Of a stretch of DNA of 64,000 nucleotides, positions 25,120 through 39,729 are shown piece by piece. Position 1 is the stretch's first letter. Each line of letters starts with the position of its first letter. Source of the DNA: Marvania coccoides (Eukaryota; Chlorophyta; Trebouxiophyceae; Chlorellales; Chlorellaceae); contig OY978100.1 in NCBI GenBank assembly GCA_963854735.1, positions 930,001 through 994,000 of the forward strand, given 5' to 3'. The translations under genes were made by a program, and so were the position numbers. The notes under the pieces were generated by a model. That model saw nothing but the letters and a program-made list of their open reading frames with translations, did not search any database and was not told where the DNA came from.

Positions 25120-26490
25120 TTACATCTCGCTTAGCATCTGCTGCACTTTATCCACCTGCATTTGTTGTTGAAAGGTAAGGATGAGAGACGAGGAGGGGAG
25201 AAAAAAATTAGAAACCATTAATGTGACTTCTCAAACCACCCTATCCACACCCTCAAAACTCACTGTGAAAAGCATTGTTGCATTTGCTGGCACGGCCCGC
25301 ATCAGGCACGGCGAGAAGCCGCGGTAGAAGCGGCTCACGCCGCCCTCCGCCCACAATTTTTTAGCGGTGCTGGCCATGTTGGGGTATTGCCGCTGGCGAG
25401 GGTCGATGGAGTCGGTCATCATGGCGCTCTTGATGACATCCACAGGATAGATGGCCAGCCAGTACAGCACGCCGCCCAGCCCGCCAGCCCCCATGATGAT
25501 TGGCGCTGACAGGTCTTTTGTTTCGCACCCCTTGTACTCAGCTGCGCGGTGCTTGAAGACCTCAAAAGAACCCAGGTAAATGGCATTGGCGGGGGCATTG
25601 CGCAGGAGGGTGGCGCTCAACCCCTGGAAAGGTCCCTTGAAGCCAGATATTTTCAAAGTTGAGCGCACGCAGTCTGTGACAGTGGTATACGGAGCTGCAT
25701 TTTAAAGAGATTGAAAAGGGAAAATAGTAAATTTGACAATTTGGAATGAAATTCGGTGAAGACAATAAGGACTAATTAATTCAATACTCACGTTTGTAGG
25801 CAGGGTCGCTTTTGGAGCGAATGATCTGCACCTGGATCTGGGACTTGTAGAAATCGATTGGTCCCTCAAAGAAGGCGGCGGCAAATCCGGTCATGAATCC
25901 AGCTTTGAAAAAGTCGGCGTCGATTAGCGCGCGTGTTGTGCCGTCGGCGTTGGTCCCCAGCCAGCGCTTGGAGGCACCAAAAGCACTGAACAGAGTGGCC
26001 CGGAAGAACATCTGGCCGGCCAAGGGGGATGCCACGCCCTGCAGTTTTTGGAAGAATTCAAGTTTAGATAGCAGGGCGGTCGCAGCAGCTCCTATTCTTC
26101 AATCAACATCAGCGCAACACACCTTGTACAGGCCCGACACGCCCTCCCATTTCAGCGTCTTCTTGAAGCAGTCGATTGCGCCCGTGTAGACGGGATTGGC
26201 CATGGACTGGGTTTGCAGCCTGACCTTGACGGTATCTGCAGCCAGCAGTGGGGGGCCATAGAGCGGTAGTAGTGAGAGGGTTTGTTTGGGTGGCGAAAAA
26301 AATTGCCCATAGTTTGCCTACCAAATGGATGGCCTACTGCCACCACGGCGATGCCACCCAGCGTGCCAGCGGTGCAGTCCTTGAAGAACCTGACCAGGCC
26401 GGAGCTGGAAGCGACCTTGACCGCTGGGCGGTGGTGGGCACCCTCGACATCGAGAGGAGCGGTGGCTGGCATGGCGATCTCTTGTTGCAT
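25120..26490 (-). CDS. Mitochondrial carrier family protein, CAC/BOU-like
   Basis: Five exons (26490-26322, 26235-26123, 26038-25792, 25694-25264, 25155-25120) give 331 aa; the last exon is only 12 codons. It has the three-fold carrier layout: [12 protein letters not shown] (PxDxxKxR), [14 protein letters not shown], and [12 protein letters not shown], each followed by a G-x-YK/FxG-type matrix helix. The first and third signatures and the [10 protein letters not shown] helix resemble the carnitine/acylcarnitine-ornithine clade that includes Arabidopsis BOU, a photorespiratory mitochondrial carrier. The second repeat ([12 protein letters not shown]) is divergent. The substrate is not deducible; glutamate or a related metabolite would fit the gene neighbourhood. 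It is head-to-head with the RraA-like gene. Confidence 0.88.
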
Positions 26491-26855
26491 AACCTTCTCA
26501 GAGTCGATTTTTTTGTATTTGAAGCTCCAGAGAATTGTGGAGAAGCACGAAAAGTGGCTAAAGATTTCGGTATGTGGTTTGCAAAGGTGAGGTCCTCAAA
26601 CTCCTCAGACAGCTGCCGTGCTGCGCTTCTACCAAAATACTGGGAATGAAATTCAATCCCGTATAGAAAAGAAGAGGGAATGTGCAATGTGTGCGGACAA
26701 AAATGTAAATCATCGCACACAAATTCAAAGTGGATAGAAAGGAGGACACGACTCTTCTCCAATCGCATTTTCAGAAGAATTAGCCCTTTAATTCACTTTT
26801 AAAAATTCAATTAGGCACCAGGATTCCTTACATCGGGTGCGCATAGGCTTTCGGA
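26491..26855. promoter_or_regulatory. Divergent intergenic region, carrier and RraA-like gene
   Basis: 365 bp between outward start codons, AT-rich. No gene or repeat is seen. Confidence 0.4.
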
Positions 26856-27703
26856 ATGCTTCGCCAAGCAGCATATGCTGCCCGAATGCATACCAACTCT
26901 TTGCGCTTTATGAGCGGCTCCAACATGTATCCGCCCCCCAATGCCAGTAGAGGGGCAACTGCGGATCTCTGCGACGTGTTTGTGCCCGACCCGGTCGACG
27001 TTGTGACGGATTCAAAAGTTCAGATCGCCGACCCTATTTTCCGGTGCGCTGACTGACGGTGCTGCTTCCCGTGGTGGGTGCTGGCTCTCAAGTTACTCAC
27101 TCTGTATGCCATCTAATGCCGCAGCAACTTTGGGGGAATCACGCGGTTCAGCGGGCAGGCGGCGACGGTGAAGTGCTTTGAGAACAACCCGCTGGTGCGC
27201 AAGGCTCTGGAGGAGCAGGGCGATGGGCGGGTGCTGGTGGTGGATGGCGGAGGATCGATGCGGTGCGCCCTGCTGGGTGACAACATCGCAGAGATGGCGT
27301 ACAAGAATGGGTGGAGCGTGAGTATTATCTTATTTATTTAGTTTGAAGCCTCATCTTTTCTTCTTCCCTTTTTGCCTCAGCCACCAACTTTCCTATTATA
27401 AATCGGGGTGCGGAACGATTGCTGCCGTTTAGACAACAATAGTTCATCAAGAAATTAGGCTTTTATTGCTTGCAGGGCATCATCATCAACGGCTGCATCC
27501 GCGATTCTGAGGACATCTCAAAGATGCCGCTTGGTGTCAAGGCACTTAACACGTATCCGTTGAAGAGCTCCAAACGCGACGTGGGGCTTCGTGATGTTGC
27601 CATCAATATTGCCAGCTGCAACATTCGCCCTGGCGATTGGATTTATGCTGATTTGGACGGCGTGCTGGTGGCCCTTGAACAGCTTGTTCTGCCGAGCGAA
27701 TGA
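26856..27703 (+). CDS. RraA / HMG-aldolase-like protein, probably mitochondrial
   Basis: Three exons (26856-27043, 27125-27317, 27476-27703) give 202 aa. After an Arg/Met/Ser presequence of about 25 residues ([20 protein letters not shown]), the RraA fold is complete: [56 protein letters not shown] and [17 protein letters not shown]. Two activities are known in this superfamily: inhibition of RNase E in bacteria, and 4-hydroxy-4-methyl-2-oxoglutarate/oxaloacetate aldolase or decarboxylase. The aldolase-type GDN and CIRD segments are present, so a 2-oxoacid lyase is possible. The true role in algae is unknown. Confidence 0.9.
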
Positions 27704-27774
27704 ACAGGGTTGTTGTTGTATTCCTCGGGGTGCGATAGGACAGACGTCGTGTATTTCTTAATATACGTGTACAA

Positions 27775-28786
27775 TCAGAGAACCTTGGCCTCATTCTTTA
27801 GCTTGTCCACCAACTCAGCTGCTGAGCTTAGAATAATACCACCTTTGCGCTTGGGAGGCTCCTCTACCGTCAAGGTTTCTACTTGGCGCTCCAGCCCTAC
27901 TTTCAAATCCTAAAAAAGAAACCAAAGTATTGTTTATTTGTAATGATTTGGAAAGTGTAATATTTATGATTATGTCTGAAATTCACTACTCACTGCTGGC
28001 GTCACCACCTCCATTGCTTTTTTTTTTGCCTTCATGATGTTTGGCAGTGTGGCATACCGCGGCTCGTTTAGTCTCAAATCTGTTGTGATCACCGCTGGCA
28101 GGCGCAACCTCACAGTCTCCAGGCCTTCGTCCACCTCTCGTGTCACAGTCACCACCCCTGACCCTTGGTCAATTTCAACTTTCGATGCAAACGTGGCTTG
28201 CGGCCATCGCAACAACGCAGCCAGCATCTGGCCCGTCTGGTTGGAGTCGTCATCAATGGCCTGCTTCCCCAGCATAATAAGCCCCGGGTCCTCCGTGCGC
28301 ACAATGGCAGCCAGCAGCTTGGCCACAGTCAGGGGAGCCACCTCTTCGGTGCCAGTTTCTATGTGAATGGCGCGGTCGACGCCCATGGCCAGCGCAGTAC
28401 GCAACGTGTCCTGACTCTGTTTGGGCCCAATACTGACAGCTACAACATCCTCCGCTTGCTTTTTCTCCTTGATTCGCACCGCTTCCTGCTCCCACAAAAG
28501 TAAAACGGCACAAGAAAAAAGTGTGAAAAAAAAAGACACACACAGGACTCATGGGACAAACAAGTTACCTCGACTGCAATTTCACAAAATGGGTTCATGC
28601 TCATTTTCACGCTGGACAGGTCAACTCCAGTCTGCAACAATAAGAGCGGACCGGGAAACAGCTCAGCTCAAATGAAAAAGGGGTGAGAGAGAGCTGCGCA
28701 ATTTACGAATGTGTCACCTTGTCGGGTTTCACCCTGACCCTTGCATTGTAGTCAACAACTCGTTTTACAGCAACTAGAAGCCGCAT
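27775..28786 (-). CDS. ETFB: Electron transfer flavoprotein subunit beta
   Basis: Four exons (28786-28718, 28631-28569, 28485-27994, 27909-27775) give 252 aa, the normal ETF-beta size. It starts [14 protein letters not shown] and includes [41 protein letters not shown], the [19 protein letters not shown] strand pair and the C-terminal PPKRKGG. The protein binds AMP and, with the alpha subunit, passes electrons from matrix acyl-CoA and related dehydrogenases to the ubiquinone pool. There is no cleavable presequence, which is common for ETF-beta. The first exons are tiny (23 and 21 codons). Confidence 0.96.
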
Positions 28787-31744
<2,958 letters not shown>

Positions 31745-32125
31745 AAAACATTTTTTGACGAATGAATGGCTCTGATTTTGTATTTGATTAATTGTAATCT
31801 AACCGATTTGTTGACATGATTTGTGGCACGGATTTGATTTAGTAATCGTTGATTGAACGCCAATACTGAGCTTCTTTTATAAATGCGGCGATGTCCGGAA
31901 CAGCAGCGATAACAACATAGAAGCAAGCCAGCTGGCAACGTACATCAATTCAGCAGCTGGCAGGACGCTCGTGGGCAGAATGGGCATGCCACTGAGCAGC
32001 AATAATTGAAGGGCCAAACTCTGAGACAGCTGCAGCTGCTTTTGTCTTTCTTCGATTTCAATTAGCGCTTTTGTTTGCCAGTTTATCTTTAAATTAAAGC
32101 TTTAATTTAATCAATTTTAAACATC
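31745..32125. other. Intergenic region before NADP-MDH
   Basis: 381 bp hold the DHX15 3' UTR and the NADP-MDH promoter. It is AT-rich, with an AAAGCTTTAATTTAA palindrome-like run at about 32096. No gene is seen. Confidence 0.4.
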
Positions 32126-33983
32126 ATGAAGCCTTGCACTTTTACCAGGCAACAGGCCACCCGGCCCAGCCTCGTTGGGGCTTTGAAGACCAATGGTGGG
32201 CTCTTCTTTATATATTTTTGACAAGAAACATGGTCTAGCAATGCTGTATATAACATTTTTGTTGTGATTGTTTACAGGGCCGCGTATTATCCGCGCGCAG
32301 CCCCGTTTTTTGCGGGTGTCCGCTGTTGCTGAAAGCACGGCTGTGGCTGACAATGGGACCTATGGCGTGTTCACACTGAGTTATGACACTGATAACGTGA
32401 GTGTTGAGCGCATTTTTCTAAGCCACCCAGTTTGCAGCATTTCCCGCGCTCGGCACAATGTTTGCACAAGCTCATCTTGCTTTTTCTCCACTCAACTCAA
32501 TTTGCAGGAAGACCCCTCTCTGACCCGCACCTGGAAGCGCACGATGCGCGTGGCCATCACTGGTGCTGCTGGGCAGATTTCCAACCATCTGCTCTTCATG
32601 ATTGCCTCTGGAGAGGTGCGCTGCCTGAACAATATTTTTGCCGCCGTCTGCCCAGCTGCTCATTCAAATATTATTTATTTAATCGTTGATTCCTCTGGAC
32701 GCTCCCTCCCCAATACATATTTGCAGGTCTTCGGCCGGGATCAGCCCGTGGCGCTGCAGCTGCTGGGCTCCGAGCGCTCTCGTGAGGCGCTGGAGGGCGT
32801 GGCCATGGAGCTTGAGGACTCGCTGTACCCCCTGCTCAAGGAGGTGAGCCTGGGAATCGACCCCTACAAGGTGTTTGAGAACGCCGACTGGGCGCTGCTC
32901 ATCGGCGCCAAGCCTCGCGGTCCCGGCATGGAGCGTGCCGATTTGCTGGACCTCAACGGCCAGATCTTCAAGGAGCAGGGGCAGGCGCTGAACGCGGTGG
33001 CCAGCCGCGACTGCAAGATGCTGGTGGTGGGCAACCCCTGCAACACCAACGCTCTGATTGGCATGGAGAACGCCCCCGACCTGCCGCGCAAGAACTGGCA
33101 CGCTCTGACCCGCCTGGACGAGAACCGCGCAAAGTGCCAGCTGGCACTCAAGGCTGGCAGGTTCTACACCTCCGTCACCAACATGTGAGCTGTAATGTAT
33201 TGTTCTCGTGATGATGCTGAGGGTGTTACAAGCCTGAGTCGCTGCAGGCAGGACGGATCGAAATCCCGGGGGTATAAAACGATAGAAAAAGGAGGGATAT
33301 ACTCCAACCGGGTGCTGCCCGCCTGTTTTCAACAAGATATTTACCGTTTTTTCTTTTCGCTCGCTCGCTCGATCTGTAGGTGCGTGTGGGGCAACCACTC
33401 CACTACCCAGGTGCCTGACTGGGTCAACGCCAAGATCGGCGGCAAGCGTACACCTGCGGTGGTCAAGGACGACAAGTGGCTCAAGGAGAGCTTCACACCC
33501 ACCGTGGCCAACCGTGGTGGCGCGCTCATCAAGAAGTGGGGCCGCTCCTCCGCTGCCTCCACCGCCGTTTCCATCGCCGACCACCTGCGCTCACTTTACG
33601 TCCCCACCCCCGCGGGTGACTGCTTCTCCACCGCAGTGATCACCGATGGCAACCCCTATGGCTTGGAAGGTGAAGAGAAGTGTGGTAGTTTATTTTTAAA
33701 AGAAATCAAAAAGAACACAGAATGCTGACATTACCATAATTTCTCCACGTGTTTCTCCCTTGCAGAGAACCTGGTGTTCAGCATGCCCTGCCGTTCCGAT
33801 GGCGACGGCAACTACGAGGTGATTGACGACTTTGTGATTGACGACTGGCTGCGGTCCAAGCTGAATGCCTCTCAGGAGGAGCTGATGAAGGAGCGTGACT
33901 GCGTCGCCCACTTGATCCCCAACTACAAGGGCATCCCGGTGTGCAACATCCAGGAGGACACGATGCTTCCTGGAGAGAACTAA
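32126..33983 (+). CDS. Chloroplast NADP-dependent malate dehydrogenase
   Basis: Six exons (32126-32195, 32278-32396, 32508-32615, 32727-33184, 33380-33669, 33766-33983) give 420 aa with a basic N-terminal transit peptide of about 45 residues. Blocks [64 protein letters not shown] and [18 protein letters not shown] define NADP-MDH. The enzyme reduces oxaloacetate with photosynthetic NADPH and is light-activated by thioredoxin in plants. The C-terminal extension keeps its two cysteines (RDCVAHL and [14 protein letters not shown]). The N-terminal extension ([13 protein letters not shown]) has no cysteine, where land-plant enzymes have two. Regulation is therefore expected to rest on the C-terminal disulfide alone. 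Confidence 0.96.
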
Positions 33984-34703
33984 TTTATTTATTTTTTTCG
34001 TGGCCTGCTGCATGAGCTTGAATCGTGGCAGCAGCCTTAGAACCCTTTGAACTTGCTCAGCGGCTGCGGTTTCTCTCACCGCAGCAGCTGCGCTAGTTCA
34101 GAGTAAATGACGCACCAATGAATTTGCGCAGTTTGGGAAAAGATTTTCTATCCACGATATATTTTTTTCATTCGTTTTTTTCATAGTTCTCTGCATGCCG
34201 GCAGCACACCTGAAGGTGCCTACATTAATTTTATTTTTTTCTTCTTCCGGCTTTCCTACTGCAGCAGCCTGAAGGCGGGCTTGCATCAATTAAAGATGGC
34301 AATATACACGTCGTGTAAGAACATGTTTATCATCATCCTCGAAGAGAGAAAGCAAGATCGCATGCCATAATCGCTAGCTCTCTTCAAACAAAACCTTGAA
34401 ACAAACAGAAAACAAAACAAACCAGAAACCAAAACCTGAAACAAAACACTTGCATACGCGTTTGTCTTTCAAAGACAAAAAACAATGTTTGTTATGTTTA
34501 TGTTATCTCATCTGCAGTGAATTTGCCTTGAAACTCAAATTTATGATTACATGAGGGTCATCAGAGAGATACACGCATAAAAAGACATGATTGGCTTGTG
34601 TCGTCAAAACATTTCGGAAGTAGTAGTAGCAACTGCGCTCTTCAGCAGTGTGCTAGTTATGATTCAGTCAAGAAAAGTAATTGGAGCGGTGGGCACGCCA
34701 TGC
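33984..34703. other. Convergent intergenic region with an A/C-rich tract
   Basis: 720 bp between the NADP-MDH stop and the H2A.Z stop. Bases 34384-34450 are almost only A and C with scattered G/T (repeats of GAAACAAAAC). No coding signal. Confidence 0.45.
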
Positions 34704-35367
34704 TCACAGGGGGATGAGGCCCTCCTTCTTGGCCTGCTTGTTGATCAGGCTCTTGTGGATGTGGGGGATGACACCACCGCCGGCGATGGTGGCCTTGATC
34801 AGGGTGTCCAGCTCCTCGTCACCGCGAATGGCGAGCTGCAAGTGACGGGGGGTGATGCGCTTCACCTTGAGATCCTTGGAGGCGTTGCCTGCCAGCTCCA
34901 GCACCTCTGCATTTAGTAAAATTGTAAAAACATAAAGGGGGGGAGAGTGATAAGAGTTTATTCAAGTTGAGAGATTCAGCTGTCAGTATTTAAATTCAAA
35001 AGGCATTCAACAGCTGGATGAGCGGTTTGTGCGGCGGCTCACCAGCGGTGAGGTACTCCAGGATGGCGGCGGAGTACACGGCGGCGGTGGCACCGACACG
35101 GCCGTTGGAGGTGGAGCGGCTCTTCAGCAGACGGTGGATACGACCGACGGGGAACTGGAGGCCTACAAAATGGAAAACAGAGAGCGCTTGGAAAATGGAC
35201 GCGCGATGGAGCAGATGGCAGTATAGTAACGAATGCAAGGGCCCCGGGGCCAACGTACCGGCACGCGCGGACCGCGAGATGGGCTTCTTCTTGTCACCGG
35301 CACCCTTAATACCGATGGTACCCTTGGCACCCTTGCCGGACAGTCCCTTTGCTCCCTTGCCAGACAT
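34704..35367 (-). CDS. H2A.Z: Histone H2A.Z variant
   Basis: Three exons (35367-35259, 35162-35043, 34906-34704) give 143 aa. The core reads [38 protein letters not shown] and [20 protein letters not shown], then [21 protein letters not shown] and the [13 protein letters not shown] stretch separate H2A.Z from canonical H2A. The N-terminal tail is lysine-rich and longer than usual, with a duplicated [11 protein letters not shown] unit. Presence of introns also fits a replication-independent variant. SWR1 deposits H2A.Z at promoters and NuA4 acetylates it; an EPL1-like NuA4 subunit is encoded about 19 kb away. Confidence 0.96.
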
Positions 35368-35855
35368 GGTTGCTGCAGCAGCACAAAGAGTCGAAGAAAA
35401 ACGTGGTTGAGCAGGGAAAACGGAGACAAATTTGTGAGTGGATCCAAAACTATAGACAGAGGGAGCGGACAAGCCCGCAAGCCACGCAAATAGGGGCACA
35501 TATGGACATGTGTTTTAGAAAAGGCAGCGCAACCAGCAAACAACGACCTTCGGGAGGCCGGGAAAATAACAATCGAATTTTCGTTGATAAATGTTTCCTG
35601 ACGCGGCCAACACCGTCGCACGGCTGCACAAATACAGTACACCTCACCTTTTTAATTTTATGACAAAGTTTAGAATAAAAACGTGCGCGTGGGAGCCAAA
35701 ACGAATTTAAGTTTTTTCCTTTTTTTCCCGTGGTCGCGAAGTCTAAAACCGTTTGCTGTGTTTGCTGCCCCAGTTGGAGCACGCTGGGCGTCCTTTCCGC
35801 TCCAGCATTAATCTCAGTCACTGCGCAGCTGAAAATATTACAAGAAACCGCCACA
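35368..35855. other. Intergenic region upstream of H2A.Z
   Basis: 488 bp with the H2A.Z promoter and the 3' end of the next minus-strand gene. No gene or clear motif seen. Confidence 0.35.
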
Positions 35856-36556
35856 TCAACCGGTTTGATTTTCACCGCCTTTATTATGTTTTTGTCGCTT
35901 CTTGGCCCTGGCGCTAGCTAGCAAATCGGTGCGGGGAATCATGCATGGTGCCTCTCTTTTCTTCCCCTTGCCCACTGCCCCGCCTCTCCCTTCGCTGTCG
36001 CTGCTGCTCGCCTCGTTTTCATCGCCGCCACCACTGACACCGTTTCTGGCACCATTTCTATGCGTTTGCAGCAAGAAAGGGCTTCCTTGCTGTCGGTCTC
36101 CTGTCCTTGCCTTTGCAGACGTCAGCACCTTGCGGCCCAACCGGTGCTCCACCCCCGCAAACCCGCCCTTTAACAAAACATATGAACAGGCGGTGTGTTA
36201 ACATCGCTCTTTTCCTGTGCGGTGTCGTAAATAAACGCAAAGCGCACCTGCTTTCTGGCAGATGGGATCGAGCCCAGGCCAGCGAATCTATTCCGCGGCT
36301 TCACGGTCGCAGCAGCTGGCTCTGTCCCCTCTTCCTTTTGCAACTCCGCCTCGACGTCGCCAATTCCCAACCATCCTGCCGCCTGCAGAGAACAGAGCAC
36401 AAGGAACCGGGTTTGGCCGTGAGCAATATAAACATTTCGGGATTGACCCGGCTTGTTAATGCTCACAATTTGCAGCGCATGCCCCGTGTACACGACGTCT
36501 TCATCGTCGACATTGGTCGACTTTGTGCCGCGTGCAGCCCGTTTTCCGCTCGCCAT
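35856..36556 (-). CDS. Unknown small nuclear-looking protein (possible DUF3245-like)
   Basis: Three exons (36556-36467, 36382-36248, 36167-35856) give 178 aa in frame. The middle segment has AAGWLGIGDVEAEL followed by KPRNRFAGLGS and a lysine, a layout that resembles the short W-L ... R-x-x-x-x-GLG pattern I recall for DUF3245 proteins. The C-terminal half is Gly/Ser/Glu-rich and then strongly basic (GKGKKREAP, ASARAKKRQKHNKGG), like a nuclear or nucleolar signal. The third exon's acceptor (GTTAAAG) is weaker than the others, so the C-terminus may differ. Function is unknown. Confidence 0.55.
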
Positions 36557-36836
36557 GTCCCAAATTTGGAGCTAAATTATGCAGTAACTAAACCCGCCTA
36601 CTCACAAATTCAACCAGCCAAAGCACTGTCAGATTCAAATAAAAAGTCCAGGTGGCACATGCATGCTTCAACTCGGGTTTAGGGCAAATTTCGTTTCAGC
36701 AATACGTATTTTTCACTCGTGCGCTTCTTACAATCGTGAATGCTCATTAAGCTTGCGTTGAGATGCACTTCTAACCCGCCAAGCGAGCATTAGCAGAAGA
36801 AGACAAAATTGAAATAATCACATTTTTGAATCTCAA

Positions 36837-39302
36837 ATGACTAGCCTCGTGCAGATCAGAGACTGCGGGAAGAAATTTTTACGCGTTAAAAATGACGGAG
36901 GAGGCCTCTGCTTTGCAGCAGATGGGGATGTGTGGGAGCTGTGCGTAGAGGGGAGGTCGATCTGCTTGAAGCACACAGAGTCTGGCGAATGGCTGGGCCT
37001 GAGCGAAGGCCAACTTGTGCTTGGGACCCACACGAGGGCTGCAAAGATGAATTTTTTTGCTGATCTCGAGAAGGGTAAGTGAAGAGCATAGTCCGATCAC
37101 CGTCGTCGGTTCTACAGTAAATATATTTAAATCGTATTCGCAAAAATGTGAGTGCAGGCATGGCCTTTCAGCTTCCCACCGGCTTCTTTTTGGCCAGCCA
37201 CCGCTTCTCTGGGGATCTAATTGCCGTGCCAGGCCCTCTCCGACGCGACCGCCCTTCAAAGCTGTTCTCCCTGCAAGAAATGGCGCTGCCGCCCCACGCG
37301 CTCCCCTCCTGGCCGCTGCGGTGCCATCTTAGAACGTATGAAGAACTCTACCTGTCCAACTGGGGCGGCAAGCTGGTCTCCAATGCCAAAGTGCCGTGCT
37401 GCACAGAGGAGTTTTTGCTCGACATGGGCGGCTTAGTGGAGGACTCCGCCTTGATGGGGCGCGGCATGTGGAGTCAGGCAGCCACCCACCTCGCCTCTCA
37501 AGACCCTACCACAGGACAGATTATTTTTCGCTCTCAGCACGCTTGTGCCGGGCGAGAAGATTTCAATGTTCACTTGGGCTCCCGAGAAAACACCATCACG
37601 CTGACCCAGGAGCTTGATGGGAGCTCTGCGAGCCTTCAGTGCGGGTGGCCCGTTGCCCAGTGCTCCAGCGATGCTAAAGCCACCAAATTGACCATCGAAC
37701 TCGCGCCAAAACCGGTGCTGTTGGTCACAGCTCACGCTGCCGCTGTGACGCCGGCGCTTCCCAGCTTTGGTGCAGCGGCGGGGCTGACGTCGTTATGCAA
37801 CCACGCCGCCCCTGACCTTCGTGCCGCTACCTGGCAACTAGAGCATCGCGGCGACTGTCTGTATACCCTGCGCCACGCAGCCAGCAGGAAGCTGCTGTAC
37901 TTGGGATCGGCTGGGGAGCTTCGGACAGATGGCAACGACCCTCCCTTTCCCAGCCCCTGGACGCTGTTCAAAGTGGAGGCAGCGCAAGTGACGGTGCAGT
38001 CGTCTGAAAGCGTTGCTGGGTTTGCAATCACGTCAGTTGCACGGCTGCATGGGCGACACCTCTGCCTGTCGGCGCTTCCAGACGGTCGCATAGTCACCGC
38101 TTTTCGTGGGGCGCGGCTCAGCCGGTGGGAGCTGTTTGTAATCGCGGACTGGGAGGCCTTGAAAGGGAGCGCAACAGAGCCGCTCTCTCGGTTGCTCGCG
38201 AAAGCTGACGCAGCTGTGTCGCCAGAGGTGGTAGAAGCCCGCGCGACAGTGAATTTGCGGCGCAGCAGTAGCTGCAATGCCATTGTGGCCTCTGCAGCGG
38301 TGCCCATCCCTTCTCTTGGGCGCCCGCTGCCTCAACAATGGGGCTCGCAGCAGTTTTCGCCCCAGAGCAGCTCTTCTCCCGCGCTTCCAGGGATCCTGGA
38401 GCATTGGAATGAAGATGGGGAGGAACACGTGGTTCCCGTCAGTGCCCCGCCTCGCCCAATCACTCCTGGCGGCACTGCGTTCCCAGGCAGGCGATGTGCC
38501 AGCGAGGGAGCGTTGAACAAAATGCAGAGCTCCGCAGAGCCCAAATGGCTGGCCGAGGTGCTGCATGGGCCAAAACGTCCTTGCGGCTGGGGGGTGCGTT
38601 CTGTGGCCACCATGCAGGAGCAAGCCTGCCGCTCTGTGTGCGCGACAATGTATGTTGACGCCAAGGAATCCGGAGTGAAAGCTGAGGTCAAGTGGTGGGT
38701 CTAAACAGCATGAAAAAAAACGTCTGCATATGCATGATTTTGGTGGACTGAGTACCATTAATCCGTATACTTTCTGTTTTGTTTGCAGCCACGGCAACCT
38801 TCCCGAATCTGTGCGCGCGGCGCTGTCCCGCGAGCTTGCGCTGCTGGAGGACTCCCCCGAGCCCACAAAGCTCAGCTTCCAGCACCTGATCAAGGCTGCG
38901 GCGCATGGCAATCTGCCGGACTGGGCTGAAGCGCTGCTGAGCACCGTGGAAGCGGACGCCATGGTCCCAGAGGAACTGGCAGAAGTGCGCCGCTATTTTT
39001 TCAATTGTATTTTAATTTTATTTTAATATCCTAAATTTTAACTTTTTCGCCTTTTTTCCTCGTTGCAGAGTCATTGCTGTGCGGCTTGCCAGGGCCAAAG
39101 TCGGTTGCTGCTGCCGATGGACGAAGATGTAAACCCTCGGCACCACTACTTCCTGCAGGCTATGGAGCGGCGGATTCGAGGGAGAGTCAGGCGGCGAAGG
39201 GGAGGTAGAGCCCCTGATGCCGTGGTAATGGGAATGCAGGTTGCCAAGAGCGGACTGATTTTCTTTGCTGCCTTCCGTTGCCTTGCCGCGCTCATGAAAT
39301 GA
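36837..39302 (+). CDS. Unknown large protein with beta-trefoil/fascin-like repeats
   Basis: Four exons (36837-37074, 37158-38694, 38789-38984, 39069-39302) give 734 aa. The N-terminal 450 residues show repeated beta-trefoil-type units, e.g. VQIRDCGKKFLRVKNDGGGL, FFLASHRFSGDLIAVP and LYTLRHAASRKLLYLG, as in fascin and other actin-crosslinking-like domains. A Pro/Ser-rich linker follows (about residues 460-590), then a helical segment (PESVRAALSRELALLEDSPE) and a C-terminal tail with an Arg cluster (RRIRGRVRRRRGGRAP) and a hydrophobic end (SGLIFFAAFRCLAALMK). I do not know a protein of this architecture. Cytoskeletal or membrane association is only a guess. Confidence 0.65.
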
Positions 39303-39729
39303 TATTTATCCCCCGTAAGAGGGTTGTTTGTTCTTGTATTGTACTTTATTATGTATTTGTGAAAACGAACTGTCTGTTGGGTGTATTTTGTTGACTGTCA
39401 TGTAAAGAATTTCAGCTGTGAAGTTTCTGCTACTCCCGACGGATTCCCCCCCCTGTCAGATCGATGCATAGAGCGGTTCGGTGGTGATGATGGACATGGC
39501 AGCCAACTGCTCAACTGATTTTTTTGGTGGGGGGGGCCTTTCTTCTTTTCTTTGACGCGCGAAAAAAAATGAGGCGCCAGGAAACCCTTTTATTTTTCCT
39601 TTGATGATAACCCTCCGTGATAATTCCCACTTTCAATTTCGTATTCTCTATTCCGATACTGTGTACGGCCCCGCTGCCGCCTCTCGCTCGAAAATTTGAC
39701 GGCAAGCAAAAAGGTCGGCTTGATTTGGA
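39303..39729. promoter_or_regulatory. Upstream region of NADH-GOGAT
   Basis: 427 bp between the beta-trefoil gene and the GOGAT start. It contains a T8-GG-T-G8 tract around 39520-39537 and pyrimidine-rich runs. No gene seen. Confidence 0.4.

Noticed and set aside
33195..33245. Box C/D snoRNA-like TGATGA and CTGA in the same intron
   Set aside because: The boxes are too close together for a C/D snoRNA and no terminal stem is present.
33235..33275. tRNA T-arm-like GGATCGAAATCC in an NADP-MDH intron
   Set aside because: The flanking bases do not form a five-pair T stem and no acceptor, D or anticodon arm can be drawn on either strand.
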